Shown here: piece after piece, positions 48,916 through 61,460 of the stretch
Layout: each line of letters opens with the position of its first letter
How positions within the stretch are numbered: the first letter of the stretch is position 1
DNA from: Bostrychus sinensis
Lineage: Eukaryota; Chordata; Actinopteri; Gobiiformes; Eleotridae
Reading direction: 5' to 3'
Length of the DNA stretch: 64,000 nt
NCBI GenBank assembly: GCA_020698575.1
Contig: CM036242.1
Location: 15,233,124-15,297,123 of the forward strand
The notes under the pieces: model-generated
Told to the model about the DNA's origin: nothing
The model's database searches: none
The model's input: only the letters and a program-made list of their open reading frames with translations
Program-made: the position numbers and the translations under genes

Positions 48916-49734
48916 TTTTAAAATTCACAGTGGTGTATACTGTATTAACAACCATTCATTTTTGCCATCTAAAACCCCTTTATTTAATGTTTTTAGTTTG
49001 TTCCCCTGTAAAACTAAATGAGATTATGTCACTTGTGTGTCTATTCATAGTGATGTAGAAATGACTGTAATGTACAATATTTATAATACTGATGTTGTTC
49101 CAGGTGTCACAGCAGGTTGCCTCAGAAATAATATTATAATATTCTAATGTGACATACAGACGTTGGATGTAGGTGTTGCAGCATATAAAATGTCAATGAA
49201 AGAAATAAATGTCAGATGAAGAGAATACATTGTAGGGACCTGCAAAAAGCCTGTGACACTGGTTTTGTTCAAGGCGTTCAGATGAAACCTTTTGCTGACA
49301 GGAGACTGATTATGACATCAGCACTGAGTAATGACATGTACAAGTGGAGTGGACCTATAGAGATGTTCCTGCAAGAGCCTTCCTCAAGGAGACTGTGAAC
49401 AAGGCTGCAAATGGAGTAGTGCTTAATGATACACGTAAGAGCAGGAATAAGCTTCTTGGTCATACAATTCGATGCAGTGTCATGCACATGTCTGATGGGA
49501 ATAAACAGGACCCATATATATAACAGTATAATGGTAAAAGGTAGTAGTTGTGCTTAGGACAGGATACACACTGATGCTTGCACTCTACTACCAAAAATGA
49601 TATTGCTTTCCAAGTAAAATATTAGCCGTAGTAATGTTTTATTTGCTCATTGAACAAAGAAGAATTAGCAAAGTAATGAGGTGTTCTGGTTTGTATGCAT
49701 ACAATATTTTGACGTATAATTTCAGTCACTGTAT
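48916..49734. other. Unannotated sequence
   Basis: Repeat-free around 49200-49450 with short frames on both strands. No gene is supported. Confidence 0.5.
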
Positions 49735-49845
49735 GTGTTTGGTTGGGAAGGGCATTCTACCAAATCACTGTGACTGGTTCACTGCGGCGACCCCTAACAA
49801 AAAAGGGAGCAGTCAAAAGATAAAAAAAAAACAAAAAAAAAAAAA
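49735..49845 (+). mobile_element. RTE-type tail fragment, family B
   Basis: 'gggaagggcattctaccaaa', 'tcactgtgactggttcactg' and 'cggcgacccctaac' are followed by an A-rich tail to about 49847. This is the 3' end of family B. Confidence 0.6.
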
Positions 49846-49973
49846 AACGGCAAACCAGCTAATGATATTGATTATAGAAATCATTAGCGGAAAAAAAATA
49901 GACTTTATGTAGGCTTCTATCTGCTATTGGTTAATCTAGACCACTTAGCAACAGTGACTTAATGGATGCCAAT

Positions 49974-50101
49974 TAGGGCTGCAACAACTAATGGAAGTAA
50001 TTGATTATAATTATAATTAAAATAATCTGGGGTATTTATAGACTCTGAAACATGCTATATGCAGAGAGAGGAGGTTTTATAACTAAGACAGAACAATAAA
50101 G

Positions 50102-50153
<52 letters not shown>

Positions 50154-50381
50154 TGTATGTATTTATTTATTTATCTTTTGATGAAAAAACATCTTCAAAT
50201 AACATACCTGTAGCTTTCGCTTGGTGAAATTTTGTAAAAACAGATCTAGGCCAGCAGGTCATCATGCATTTTACTCAAGCTTCACTATCCAATTATTAAT
50301 CGATTCATTAAAAAATTAATTAATTAATTAATTAATAATCATCTGCTTAATCAATTATCAAAAGAGTTGGTTGCAGCCCCA
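49974..50381. mobile_element. hAT-type MITE (408 bp)
   Basis: Ends 'tagggctgcaacaac' and, inverted, 'tggggctgcaaccaac' form terminal inverted repeats. Flanking 8-mers match at 6 of 8 positions ('atgccaat' 49966-49973; 'gtgctaat' 50382-50389). The inner arms are rich in complementary TTAAT/ATTAA. It has no coding capacity. Confidence 0.75.
50103..50175. repeat. (ATTT)n microsatellite
   Basis: About 18 ATTT units with one GTATGT-type interruption, inside the hAT-type MITE. Confidence 0.95.
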
Positions 50382-50389
50382 GTGCTAAT

Positions 50390-52734
50390 AATAGAGTATT
50401 TACAGAGAGCACAGGACTAAACCAAAAACAATGGCAGGTAACTTTTTATTGCAGCAGAATATTACTACAATATTACTGTGGTTATTTACATTGCCAACAT
50501 AGATACACACTTACAAACAGCCACTCTTATATGCTTTCACTATAGACAATTTATAACAATAAATTTAATTGATATAATATAACAAAAATCAACTTCTGGG
50601 TAATGTTACTCTTTACATGAGAAAACATGGATTTGGGCAAGGTATTATATACTCAGTGACAATAGAAAAAACATTATTATATCCAATAACATACTGTATA
50701 TCAAAATAAAAATAACTGATGTAAGAGCGGCATAAAAAAAAAAAATACATCCCCCACCTCTCTCTGAGTTACATAATATACATAAAAGTCTAACCACATA
50801 CCAGACTGTATCCTATAGTATGTAATGAATTATCAAACAGCAGCAGTGCAGTGTGTACACATAATGACTAAGCCTGCTTCTGAGACTTGGGGCTTGAGTT
50901 TGTTATCTCTCCGCTCATGCTTTCACACAGGGGACTGTATTTTAAGTGGGGCTGAAGATCACCTCCCTAGCTGGTTAAATTATGGCACTTGTGGATGACT
51001 TCTGTGGAATCTGAGCACCTCTTCACCCAAGGGCATATCCCTGTGTGTGAACTAGAGACACTGTTGAGAAATGAGTTGGCACTGGCGCTCCTGCTGACAG
51101 CTCTGGATTTCACAGACCCTCACTGACTACTGGCATTGCATTAGGCTTACTTCTCATTAATTTGTTTTTGTAGCTTGCTTAACATGCTATTGACTGTATT
51201 AGTGAAGAAATTAATGTGGTGTAAAATTGTGCTGGCTCAAGTTCTGTGTTGTGAAATACTCCCTTGTCTGCTGCCTAAAGGGAACCTATGATGCTAACTC
51301 AATGCTTATGAGATTCTACAGTATTATAATGTTTCCTCATCAAAAACATACGCATAGTAGTATGTTGTTACATTCATGCATGTGTATCAGAAGCAGAAAA
51401 TGCTCACACGTTTCACTTGTCTATGTAACTCGGTGAGGAAATCACGCCTTCTCCAGAAAGCAGTCCTGAACTGTTTCTTTTTCAAAAATACACCATCACC
51501 TGGTCACTCTCGAATATACGTAGGAATAATTTTAGCACATAAACCAGTTTCATTACAAAAGATACATTTACAGTATCAGTTAGCCTTGTATTGCTAACAT
51601 TTGCACTAATCTGCTCTGTCCGCATTAGGACATTCTTCTCTCATGACTGAACATTCTCCCAACTTTACTCACATGTGAACTCAAAGGAGAAGATCATGAG
51701 GCAGCACTGTCTGTAGAGGGCTTCAGTCAGTGGAAGTTATAGCTGTGCTGGACTCCACCGCTATTTTGATAATCATCTATGGTGGGGCATTGAAACCCGG
51801 TTCTACCCGAGCGCCTGTTCTAATTGCTCCATTCCATTGGAATTGTATGCCTATGCCTTTATTGACTCCTCTTATCAATGCAGCTTTGGGCAGGTGTGTA
51901 CATGTGAACTGCTGGACTGCTCCGAGGCCTGCCCCACCCCCAAGCAGGCAGCTTCTCCAACTTCTTTACTTTCCCTTTGTTGTCTTCTATGAGCACCCTA
52001 CAAAGTGTGTCGCACATCTCGCAGTGCATGTTATTCATTGTTGTTCTCCCCTCTCTAATTAATGCAGACACGCTCACAGGACAGGGCAGCGTGAAGGTGG
52101 AGAGGCACAGAGCCTGGTGCACTTGCGTCCCATGACGTGAACACGCCACATGTGAGGCCACAGTGCAGCAGAGGTAGGAGCTAAATGTCAGCGCACAGTA
52201 TCAGGCATTCTTTCCCTGTGGATAGTATGCAATGGAAAGAGCGATAGAAAGAGAAAGAAAGAAAAATCACCATACAAAATGCTTAATACTGTCTCCACCT
52301 GTCTGACGGTGATGCGGCTCCTCCCTGCTTTGCATTGTCATGGTAACACAGACTACTGTTTTGTTGAACATCTATAATGAGCGGATTATTTTGGTGCAAA
52401 CCTGCTCTTGTTGCTCTTAAATTAATATTAAAGCTAAAATTCTGTTCATTTAAAAGCATACATTTTCCAATTATTTAACAGCTGTAAAATCTATGCATTT
52501 TACTAAGATATAGTGACAGTTTAAAATAATAACATAATAATAAGCTTCTATGTTTTAGTTTTGCTTCAAAAATTCAACAATATGGCCACAAATCTATTTA
52601 GTTTTTTATTCATAGATGTAGCATGAATTGATAAGAGAATTGTCAAAAATAATTTCAAAAAGCTTGAAAAAAGCATTATACAGTTTAAAGGATATTTCAG
52701 TGTATTGGACTTCATACAGAAAGAATCTTAGATA
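50390..52734. other. Unannotated sequence
   Basis: No transposon ends were found. Frames of 100-110 codons overlap on opposite strands at 51730-52161 in a GC-richer stretch and show no domain; neither is called. The block at 51750-52160 could be regulatory. Confidence 0.45.
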
Positions 52735-53297
52735 GATGTGTGGACTTACAATTGGATTTCCCAGTCTTCCTGACATTCCAGGAACATCTTTCTTGTTGTT
52801 CCAGAATAACCCACAAAGACCCAATCATCTTATTATGCGTCATAAGTTGGCACCTTATAGGCTTATTTATACTCTACATTAAAGATGCTTTCGAAAACAG
52901 ATGGAGCATTTTGTCCATACATTGGTCTATTTTTCCAGAGCTTGTAGATACATGAAAGGACCAATTTATGCAGTTACCATTGGGGACACTAGTACACACA
53001 GCTCAATAGTCAGAGCAGAAGAACTTTTAAAGGAGTGATTACAGCAGATACGCAAGACACATTAGAAACATAACCAGACACCGTTTTTATTGCTTAAAAA
53101 AACAGATAGGGATTCTCGATTCTCAATAAACATAAAATGTCACATGTATACACTAATCCATGCGTTGGTGCTTCACCATTGAATTTGAAGCTAATCTTAA
53201 TCCTAATCACCCAAAACAAGGATTCTACATAATTCCATAATGGCTAATTTCATAAAGGCTCTTTTACAGCCAGAATTTCCAAAAGATATAAGGTGAC

Positions 53298-53333
<36 letters not shown>

Positions 53334-53400
53334 GGGTGGTCTTGAAACAATGACTAGAAAGATGTTCTTGGAATGTCAGCAATTTCAGAAAATTTAGATG
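52735..53400. repeat. Old inverted repeat pair
   Basis: Bases about 52745-52815 match the reverse complement of about 53330-53400. The core is shared almost exactly ('ctgacattcca.gaacatct', with 'ttct' after it) and the flanks are diverged. The ~510-base interior includes a T34-class tract (53301-53331). It may be a decayed DNA transposon or two head-to-head repeat copies. Confidence 0.55.
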
Positions 53401-54060
53401 CAAGTGTCATGCTAAGTGTAATTATTGTTGGAGTGAAGGACCTTGACTCCATCACTACGCCAGGTTAAAATAAACACGTTTTTGACCAATTGAATGTTCC
53501 CTTCTCAAGTCGATATGGAGGGCAGCCAGACTTGCTGTCACCCAGACGCTCTGCATTCCTCCAGGCTTGACAACACGCTGGAGATACTGACAGCATAATG
53601 TTCAAGCACAAGACATTTTACCTGAGCGAAACAAAATATCTGCAAAAGAGTGTCCCTCTGGTAACACAGACAGGAACACTGAGATTTGAGGTACATACTT
53701 GGATGACATTGTGGTTCTTTTAGTAATTCAAAGGTATTATTGTTGTTTTGTTGTAATATTTGAATTTAGTAAGAACTGTATCATCTGAAACCACTAAAAT
53801 ACATTTGGAAATGTCCAAATACTTCTTTAGTCTCCTTTGTTTGTAGCCAGTGAACAACTACATTCTTATTTGTAATGAGAAAGACAAACCCATGAGTTCG
53901 TCCATTGTACTTTCTAGAGACAAAATGAAAGTCAATGTGACACAGAAAAATTTCTTTCATTTGTCATGCTGCAAATTTTATTGTTTGCCAAAATAAAGAA
54001 TCGTTTTTGTTTATTAGATTTCTTTTAGAATTATTTTGGCTTCATGGATACCAGTGGTAA
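53401..54060. other. Unannotated AT-rich sequence
   Basis: Nothing recognised. Confidence 0.5.
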
Positions 54061-54064
54061 ATTA

Positions 54065-54155
54065 GGGAGTGAGATGAGAGCCAAGTTGGGAGTCATGAAC
54101 TTAACCTGCACCGCTCTGGGTTGGCCTCCACCAGGTGAGCCACTGAGGCACCCAA
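54065..54155 (-). mobile_element. tRNA-derived SINE head (weak)
   Basis: The reverse complement reads 'gtgcctcagtggctcacctg', an A-box-like arrangement. 'gcaggttaagttcatgact' follows, a decayed B-box, about 40 bases later. Spacing fits a Pol III head. No tail was found. Confidence 0.4.
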
Positions 54156-55479
54156 AAGTAAATAATAATTTTAATGTAACATGTAGGTCATGATGGTGGT
54201 GCCGAGTTCAGGTTTACAGAATTCATATACATACAAAGAAACAAAATACGACGTAAAAACTTTCTGGCATTTACATGGATATGACATATTCAGTACAGGC
54301 CAGGTTTTAGTGTGAAGTGTCTCAAAGGATCTCTGGCTTTTGATTATTATTCAAAGGGTAGAAGAGAAACACAGAGAAGATATGGTTGTTGTTATAGTTT
54401 TTAGCTTTTAGTTCATTCACAGCGTAGCTATCCTCCATTGCTTTGATGCTATTCATAGCTCAACCCGAATTCAGCTCTCTCATTGAACATATCTGTGCTA
54501 TATCCTTTTGTTTTTTATTTTTTATTTTTTTATTATTATTATTAAATGTCCCTTCACCCCAAACAGTCTAGACATTTTGTGGAAGTGTGTTATGGCCAGG
54601 ATCTTTCTCACCCAGAGTGACTATGTACTAGGACTTGGATAGTAACATGGCAACACCATAGTTTACATAGGAACACAGTGGGTCAAAAATATATAGGGAG
54701 CACAGATTTCCTCTTTTCTTTATTGTAGTTAATAGATCTGAAAGTATACAAAGTTTGCTTAATAGACTAGGTTGTGAAAACAAAAGGCTGACGCTACACT
54801 CCTATGACCACATGACGTCAAACCATACAATGCATGAAGGACATGTTGATTAGAGTTGGGTCATAATGGCTATAGACACTCTGTGAAGGTTCTCCAAAGT
54901 TAATTTGTGCAGCACAAATGAATTCAAGTAGTTAAAAAGACAACAGAGACAAAGCAATAGTTCCTTTAAGACAAAATGATTATTCTAATCTTCATAACAG
55001 GTTATGGGCAATTTAAATGAGAAGTAGAATCATAGGAACAATTTTCTGCAATCTTAATTAAGGCAGAGGTTAACGACTCCTTGCATTTCAAATCTCATTT
55101 GTTAGAGAATGGGTTTATCTCAGCTTCAGCTTCAAAGTATTAGTACTAAAACAGAAAGAGAAATAGGAAAAGCTGTCCATATTAATGAGTCTCTTTGGAA
55201 AAAGGGAAAGGCTGTCTGAGGCTTCAGTTGTAGCCTGTTTTGTGTGATAAACATATTAGATATGTATGAAAAACATTTGATATCTACAAACCTGCACAAA
55301 GAATTAGTATTATGTGTTGTTGCAGTTTGAACAAAAATATGTAATGGCGTAACAACAAAGATAAAGCCCTTATTGGAAATGCATACAAACCAAAACCAAT
55401 CTTCTATAATTCTGAAGAAAGCACATGAAGAAAGCAGATTAAAGTCTAGTCTTGGCTGATTTTGGAGTATAAATTACAA
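54156..55479. other. Unannotated AT-rich sequence
   Basis: T-rich tract at about 54508-54545. Nothing else recognised. Confidence 0.5.
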
Positions 55480-55620
55480 AGCCCATAAGTGGTTTAATTA
55501 GGCCTGTTCTGTGCTAATAGGAGCTAGTGGCAGTTTGTTTACCGGCTGTAAAATGCAGCGCTGAGTGACTCGTCATCTGCAAATTCTGCTGCAAGACTGG
55601 CAACATGTTGACAATGATCA
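55480..55620. promoter_or_regulatory. Candidate non-coding regulatory block (short)
   Basis: A short, repeat-free, balanced stretch ('gctaataggagctagtgg', 'gcagcgctgagtgactcg') in AT-rich surroundings. Weak candidate. Confidence 0.2.
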
Positions 55621-56221
55621 GATCAAGTGTTTATCAGAGGAAGAGAACTGGCATTACATGTGTAAATTATACCTGCAGTAATATTGGATCTTTTATCATA
55701 CAAATGTAACCCATTTTGTTTTCTGTCAGCTAATGTCTGTACAGAACACATCACAAATGCAAAACGTGGTGACATATGTGGAGGCAGCATCCAAATGATT
55801 ATTTTAAGATGCACAGGGGAGCGGCTGAAACAACTTTCTGACAGTTTCATCATGCATTAGTACACAGCAGTTCCTCCCAAATATGACATTGTTGCCTTTG
55901 ATCAAAGCCCAAACAGGGATGTGGCGTTCTGTTTCTGTTTCATGATTTCCGTGACAGAGAGCGTAATTTTGGATCTGTCATTGCTTCAAAGGATATAATG
56001 CTTGAAAGAGGTTTATAGGGCATAGGTATAGGTGAGCACATGTGTATTATCAAATGGCAGCTTACAGCCACATTTGTCATTTTAATGTCATACAAGGAAA
56101 TTACGTTTTACACTTTCTGACTTATATAATATGTTGGTGTCTCAGGTAGTATTATGGATGTGCCAAGGTGGACTGGAGAGTATCTTACTTGCATAGCTCA
56201 GGGTAAACACCTGCAGGGCTA

Positions 56222-56226
<5 letters not shown>
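55621..56226. other. Unannotated sequence
   Basis: Nothing recognised. Confidence 0.5.

Positions 56227-56302
<76 letters not shown>
56227..56302. repeat. (AT)n microsatellite
   Basis: About 38 uninterrupted AT units. Confidence 0.95.
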
Positions 56303-56305
<3 letters not shown>

Positions 56306-56344
56306 GTAGTAGTACACATACAGTACATGTATACAGAAATACAT

Positions 56345-56515
56345 ACAGACAACCATTCACACTCATATTCAGTCACTGTGATGCAATTTTCATTGACCAT
56401 TTCCCACTGTGGGTGAGAGACAACTTACAGTGGCATGGAGATAGACTGATCTTTCCAACTTGTTGCTGGGAGGCAGAACTGCTAACCACTCTGCCACCAA
56501 TCAGCCCTTTCCTTG
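56345..56515 (-). mobile_element. Short retroposon, family A, minus (5' head included)
   Basis: The reverse complement starts 'attggtggcagagtggttag', continues with 'agcagttctgcctcccagc' and reaches 'gaatatgagtgtgaatggtt'. The middle is partly deleted. This copy shows the head of family A and matches 19670. Confidence 0.55.
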
Positions 56516-56749
56516 GAAATGTAACATGGATACATACAAATTGAGAGATAAGGTTGACACTTCGTGCAGTGAAATTAAATGGCTTGCAATGCAGATGTGT
56601 ATATTTCATCATGACTGTTTGCTTTTTTTGCGCGGCATGATGAATCTGAGAGTTGCCCTTGTTGAGGCATTGTCTGCAGGAAGCGCAGTGAGTCTGACTG
56701 ATTGATGGCAGACAGTGGCTGTCACCCCTGGAGAGTAAGTATTTCTGTG
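56516..56749. other. Unannotated sequence
   Basis: Nothing recognised. Confidence 0.5.
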
Positions 56750-57060
56750 TCATCTCCCCACTGAAGGTCCTGTAGAGCTTGTTAAGGCAGAAAACACTTT
56801 TTGTTTATAGCCGCTCTGACGGCGGCAGCTGACAGCTCCTGCTGAAGGGGAGATAGACTCCCTATGGCCTCTCCCTCTCTTCCATGCCCTCCTCCGTCTC
56901 TCACGTCCTCCGCCGTCTCGCTCTGCTGTCGTGAAATTTGGTGAAATGAGCATGATGATTTGAAATGCTAATCAGCAATCTCTACGCTGAAGAGTGGGGG
57001 AATCAGCGTCACCCATCTGGACAGCATTAGCTGAACGAGACACCAACCAGAAACAAGATT
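56750..57060. promoter_or_regulatory. Candidate non-coding regulatory block
   Basis: A repeat-free block: GC-rich on the left (56810-56920), then an AT-core cluster including 'tgatttgaaatgctaatcag' (about 56957-56976), which resembles POU/homeodomain composite sites. Proposed on sequence character only. Confidence 0.35.
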
Positions 57061-59584
57061 TTCCATCAAGCCCAAACTCGGCTCCATTACCAAGTCTGCA
57101 AAGAACTTCAAAGTGAGCAAATGCATACTTTCATAAAGTAGACTATTCCCCTAAACTTATGTCAGATCATAATGCCAGTTGTGTTTCTCTTTGTTGCATA
57201 CAGAGGCCAATGTCATTTTTTTATTTTCCATAACACAGTTGTTTCAGAGAGAGTACATAGTAAAGTTGTCTTGCCTTACACATTAATGGCTTAAAACTCC
57301 CAGTTGTAAAACCAAAAATTTGTAGAAGTGTCAATCAAATTAGTGAATATTGCTGTCAGATTAACTTACTAACTAAATACCTGTCCTTTGAAAATATGCT
57401 CCAAGGTCAAAGCAGATGTTCTGCTGTAACATTCTCATTTAAGGTTTGCTTGTTATTGTGTATATATCTTGCTTCACCAATCTTCTGTGAAAGATTTACA
57501 TATAAACAGTGAACTTACTTTTATCATATGCCATCTTGTTGCTATTAGTAACTTAAAAAGCTGTTTCCTTTTTACCAAATGGGGTCATTACAGCATCTAG
57601 CTTCTTACTCACATCATACATATCATGCAGTGACCTCACTCCCACTGAAAAGCATGGCATGAAGAAATATTTTATTATAAGGTGTATTCACATATGAAGA
57701 CAAAATAGCAAATTTCTAAACAACTCTTAATTTGATTAATTTTGATTTGTGCCATTGAAAGAATAGTGGCAACTAGCTCTCTATTTCTCTCTTTTGCCCA
57801 CCTACACAGGTCGCCCCCGTGTCCCATCATGCTCTCTGGACCAGAGCCTGTGGTCTGAAAAGAGCAGGAAGAGGGGGACTTTAGGTGATACCAGATTGTG
57901 CTCCTGGTTCCTGGTGTTGTACAAACACTGCCATTTAGAATAAAAGAAACATGAAAGCACGTTTGATGTTCAAGGGGTTGACCTTGCTCCCAACAGCAAC
58001 ATAAGCCTGATCAACAAGCCTTTGTGGGCCAGAGGAAATGTAGAAGTAGCTAGGCAGGAGTGGCAAAGGGACAGTCCTTTTGAGATTCTTTTTTTGGGTA
58101 GACAGACCTTGGTAATTTTTACTCCCTTTATTTTGATCAAAGAGAATGCAAACCTTTATGTATGGCTTAAGCCTCTTTCATGCATGCACTACTCTCTAAA
58201 TTGTATGCTGACTATGGACTAGGGTGCAACCTGGGTGCAGTCCTGGGGTATGAATGGTGTCCCCTGATTTTCTGAAGTATTGGTTTCCAAAACAATAGGT
58301 CAAACAATGGGTGTAAAAAAATAGGTTGCAAAAAAAGTTGAAAAAGCTACACTAAAAAAAAAATGAAACAATGAAACCTCAACAACAAAAAAATAAAAAA
58401 TGGCCAAATCATTTTGAAATAGATTAGAAAGATAGATTTGGAGGTTGGGTCATGAACATTTAGAAATAATGGTCTAATGAAACACTTCTCCAGGGCACTG
58501 AAATGTGTGGGCCTGTTGTTTATGTGCGTGTGTAGAAACGTTTAAAATGTGTTGTGGTGTGTACCAGAGATTGATTGGTACTTTGTACTCTCTGCTTCTT
58601 TGTCTAGAGCCCTATTTACATGGTATAAGCAATACCTTTGAATCTCTGTAATTAAGAAATTACCCCCTGACGTCAGTGTTTATAGTAAAGCATTCACATG
58701 GGATAAGTGATGTATATTATTTACTGCATACTACTTGATATTCTGACTTCATTCCAGATAACATGGATTGACAATCGCACTGATTTATGATAAAATTCCC
58801 CTTTTTGGTTTATGTTGCTATCTTGACCCAATCGTAAGCTACAACGTTATATCTTTGTTGCTTTACTATACTGACAAAAACTGCTCCTTACCGCATGCTC
58901 CTTACGAATCATATCATCAGTTTTATCATCTTTCAAGATTTTGCTTTTCTCATGAATAGCAGGAATGTAATTGGCACAAGCATCTAAACTTTCCAAAAGA
59001 GCTTCCATGTTGCTCCAAATGCCAACACTGCAATGACAGCAGGGGTTGTGCTTCCAGGTCATGTCATCACTGTAGTTTGTTCTCTCTTTTTTTATTTTTT
59101 AATTGGAGAAAAACAGTAACTGGAACAACAGTAACAGAAAAACAGTAATCCGAATAGGGCTTAGGACTTTGTTCTTTGAGATTCTTTGTTCATGTTTTAG
59201 GATGGCTTGGTTACTTTGTCCCCCAGCTGCATATTGAAAACACATAGATTTCAGCCAGTCATACCCCACTCTCCTACTTGTCAGTAAAACCAACTGCACC
59301 ATCTTATAAGCTGTATAAATGAAACATATCCCTCAGCTTTCTGACATGTCTATGTGTGAACACTATTGTCAAGAGATTGTCAGGACATTATTCTCCTGGC
59401 ATACTCTGGAAGACATGTACAAAGGATACCCTAGTTGAATACGCTGTGCATGTTCCATTTGTTTTATTGGGCTTTTAGAGGTACGGGGCTAGTAAGATTT
59501 TATGGCACTTGGCACTTTTTGGATTGTTTTGCCAGTATATAATATATATACTGCTTACAAAATATCTACACCAGTGGCACTGAT
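57061..59584. other. Unannotated AT-rich sequence
   Basis: A-rich stretches at about 58312-58400. A perfect CRE octamer (TGACGTCA) lies at 58668-58675, which could be chance. No gene or transposon was recognised. Confidence 0.45.
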
Positions 59585-59760
59585 GAAAAGACAGGAGGCA
59601 GAGCTGGAGGTAGCAGAGCTGAAAATGTTGAGGTTCTCTTTGGGAATGACAAGAATGGCATAGGATTAGGAATAAGTACATCAGAGGGACAGCTCATGGT
59701 AAATGTTTACATCAGAGCAGCCAGACTGAGATGGTTTGGACATGAACCTGAAAAGGTATA
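59585..59760 (+). mobile_element. RTE-clade (Rex3-like) LINE fragment
   Basis: The plus strand reads 'EAELEVAELKMLRFSLGMTR', then, after shifts, an 'RLRWFGH'-like end ('agactgagatggtttggaca'). This is the C-terminal reverse-transcriptase pattern of RTE elements in fish. In-frame stops are present. The family B tails elsewhere in the window probably used this type of machinery. Confidence 0.65.
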
Positions 59761-60539
59761 TAACATCACCATATATTACAATACAATTATACATGTAAAC
59801 AAACTGTTACCATAGGACAAAATCATGCAATATTTACATCTGTGACACTGGCCTACACCTTCTGCAGAAGATGTCATGCAGCTATTAAAGTTTTATTATT
59901 CAGCAGGTTAACAGCCTTAGTGCATTCACACCATTCTCCTTTCTTAGGTGCTCTCAGGGCAACCATTCAAAACCTCCCAGAAATTCTCAGTGCGTGGGCT
60001 AGGCAACTTTACACGCCTGTAAATGCGAGTTTTTGTGAACAGCAACAAGATATAGTAGCCTACACAGTACTTTCGGAAGTGGATATGAAGGTCCTGACGT
60101 CCAACGCGTCTGACAGGTTGAACAGAATTCTCTCCAAGCATCAAACATGAATCTCAGCATGTTCTGCTGCCATGTTTGACTCAAAACAAGAAAACGCATT
60201 TCCTCAACTTCATCAGATGTCATTATGAGAGCACACGTCAGGCATATATGCCTCTGTGCGGGTGAGACAATAAGAAAGGAGTGTGTGGCGGTAAAGACGG
60301 CATTGTAGTAGAGATGATTACGCACCTTGATCTTTCCTATGGCAAGAACAAGACCTCAATCTCTCACTATCTCCTCTTTAATCAAATCCTTACCTTTTCT
60401 GCTTGGCTGCCACAAAACTGTCACCAGCTGAAAATAAGCCCCTGCCTTATCAAAGAGCAAGGGTTCAATTGATTTCTAGGCTAAGCGATTCCCCCCCCCC
60501 CCCCAAAGTTGATGCAAAAAAAACAAAAAAAAAACTCGG
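59761..60539. other. Unannotated sequence
   Basis: C14 homopolymer at 60491-60504. Overlapping frames of 102-108 codons on both strands (59842-60325) show no domain. Confidence 0.45.
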
Positions 60540-61460
60540 GCAAGAGAGATAGAGAAACACCTGCATCCTCACATCAGCCAAATTAATTCTGACTTTTAAT
60601 TTATTTCAGCAGGAAATGGAAAGCTACACCCTAAACCACAGTCAATAGGCGGACTGGAGGAGGAGAGGTGTAATCAGGAGGCTCCCCAAGTCCGAGGCCT
60701 CACTCCTGTCACTTTTAATAGCCACTCAGACCACACAATCTGCTCGGCCCGATATGCTCACGCCATTCCCGTAGATGGAGCCCACAGCCATCCCCACCGC
60801 ACATAACCCCATCCCATATCCTGACTAATAACAAATGAACATTTCCAAACTCCCCGGTGCTCCACATGAAACAAATCCTCGCCAACAAGCATTTCCTGGC
60901 AAAAAAAAAAAAAAAAAAAAAAAAAAGAAAGAAATGGCGAGATTGGCACATTTCATTAACATTCAGAGTGCCATTCTTGGCTTTGATACAAGGAGAGATT
61001 GGATTTTAAGTAGCCTGGCTTACCAGACCGGCTACAGCTTATTGTCACTGCAACACTATGCTCAAGTTTGTTTGGTTCTTTGTATCACATTCTGCTGAAA
61101 TTACATATTAATGGATTTTCTAATCTCGCAGCGCATCAGAATGTTCAAAACACACACGCGAGAATAAAAGGCCTCGTTATCTGCGAGTGCGTATTCATGT
61201 GACCGAGAATTGGACCGGCGGTGGTGCCATTTTGGGCCGTCCAGCAGGTGAATGGAGATTGGCTTGTCCTGAGTGTCCCTGGCGCACAGATCAAGTTTTA
61301 TCTGCAAGCCCTTTTCTCTTCCAGACCTTAATGAAGCTTTCTGAAAAGAGATTAAATGGCAGGAGAGGGACAAAACAATAACCATTACCAGTCACCTTCA
61401 TTTTGCCTTAGCCGTTAACATAGCGGGCAGCTGTTGCTATGCGGCACTCACAATGCTTCA
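60540..61460. promoter_or_regulatory. Largest candidate non-coding regulatory block
   Basis: About 900 bases with balanced composition, no transposon signature and repeated homeodomain-type cores ('ccaaattaattctgac' near 60577, 'ttcattaacattcag' near 60953, 'catattaatggattttc' near 61105). It is interrupted only by an A26-class tract (60901-60926). Frames of up to 94 codons on both strands show no domain. It has the character of a vertebrate developmental enhancer cluster; not verified. Confidence 0.4.

Noticed and set aside
51730..52161. Overlapping 110- and 100-codon frames on opposite strands
   Set aside because: GC-richer DNA lowers stop frequency in several frames at once; no domain in either.
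58668..58675. Perfect CRE octamer TGACGTCA as a promoter element
   Set aside because: A single octamer with no transcription-start context. A second one occurs near 54813, and chance occurrence in 64 kb is plausible.
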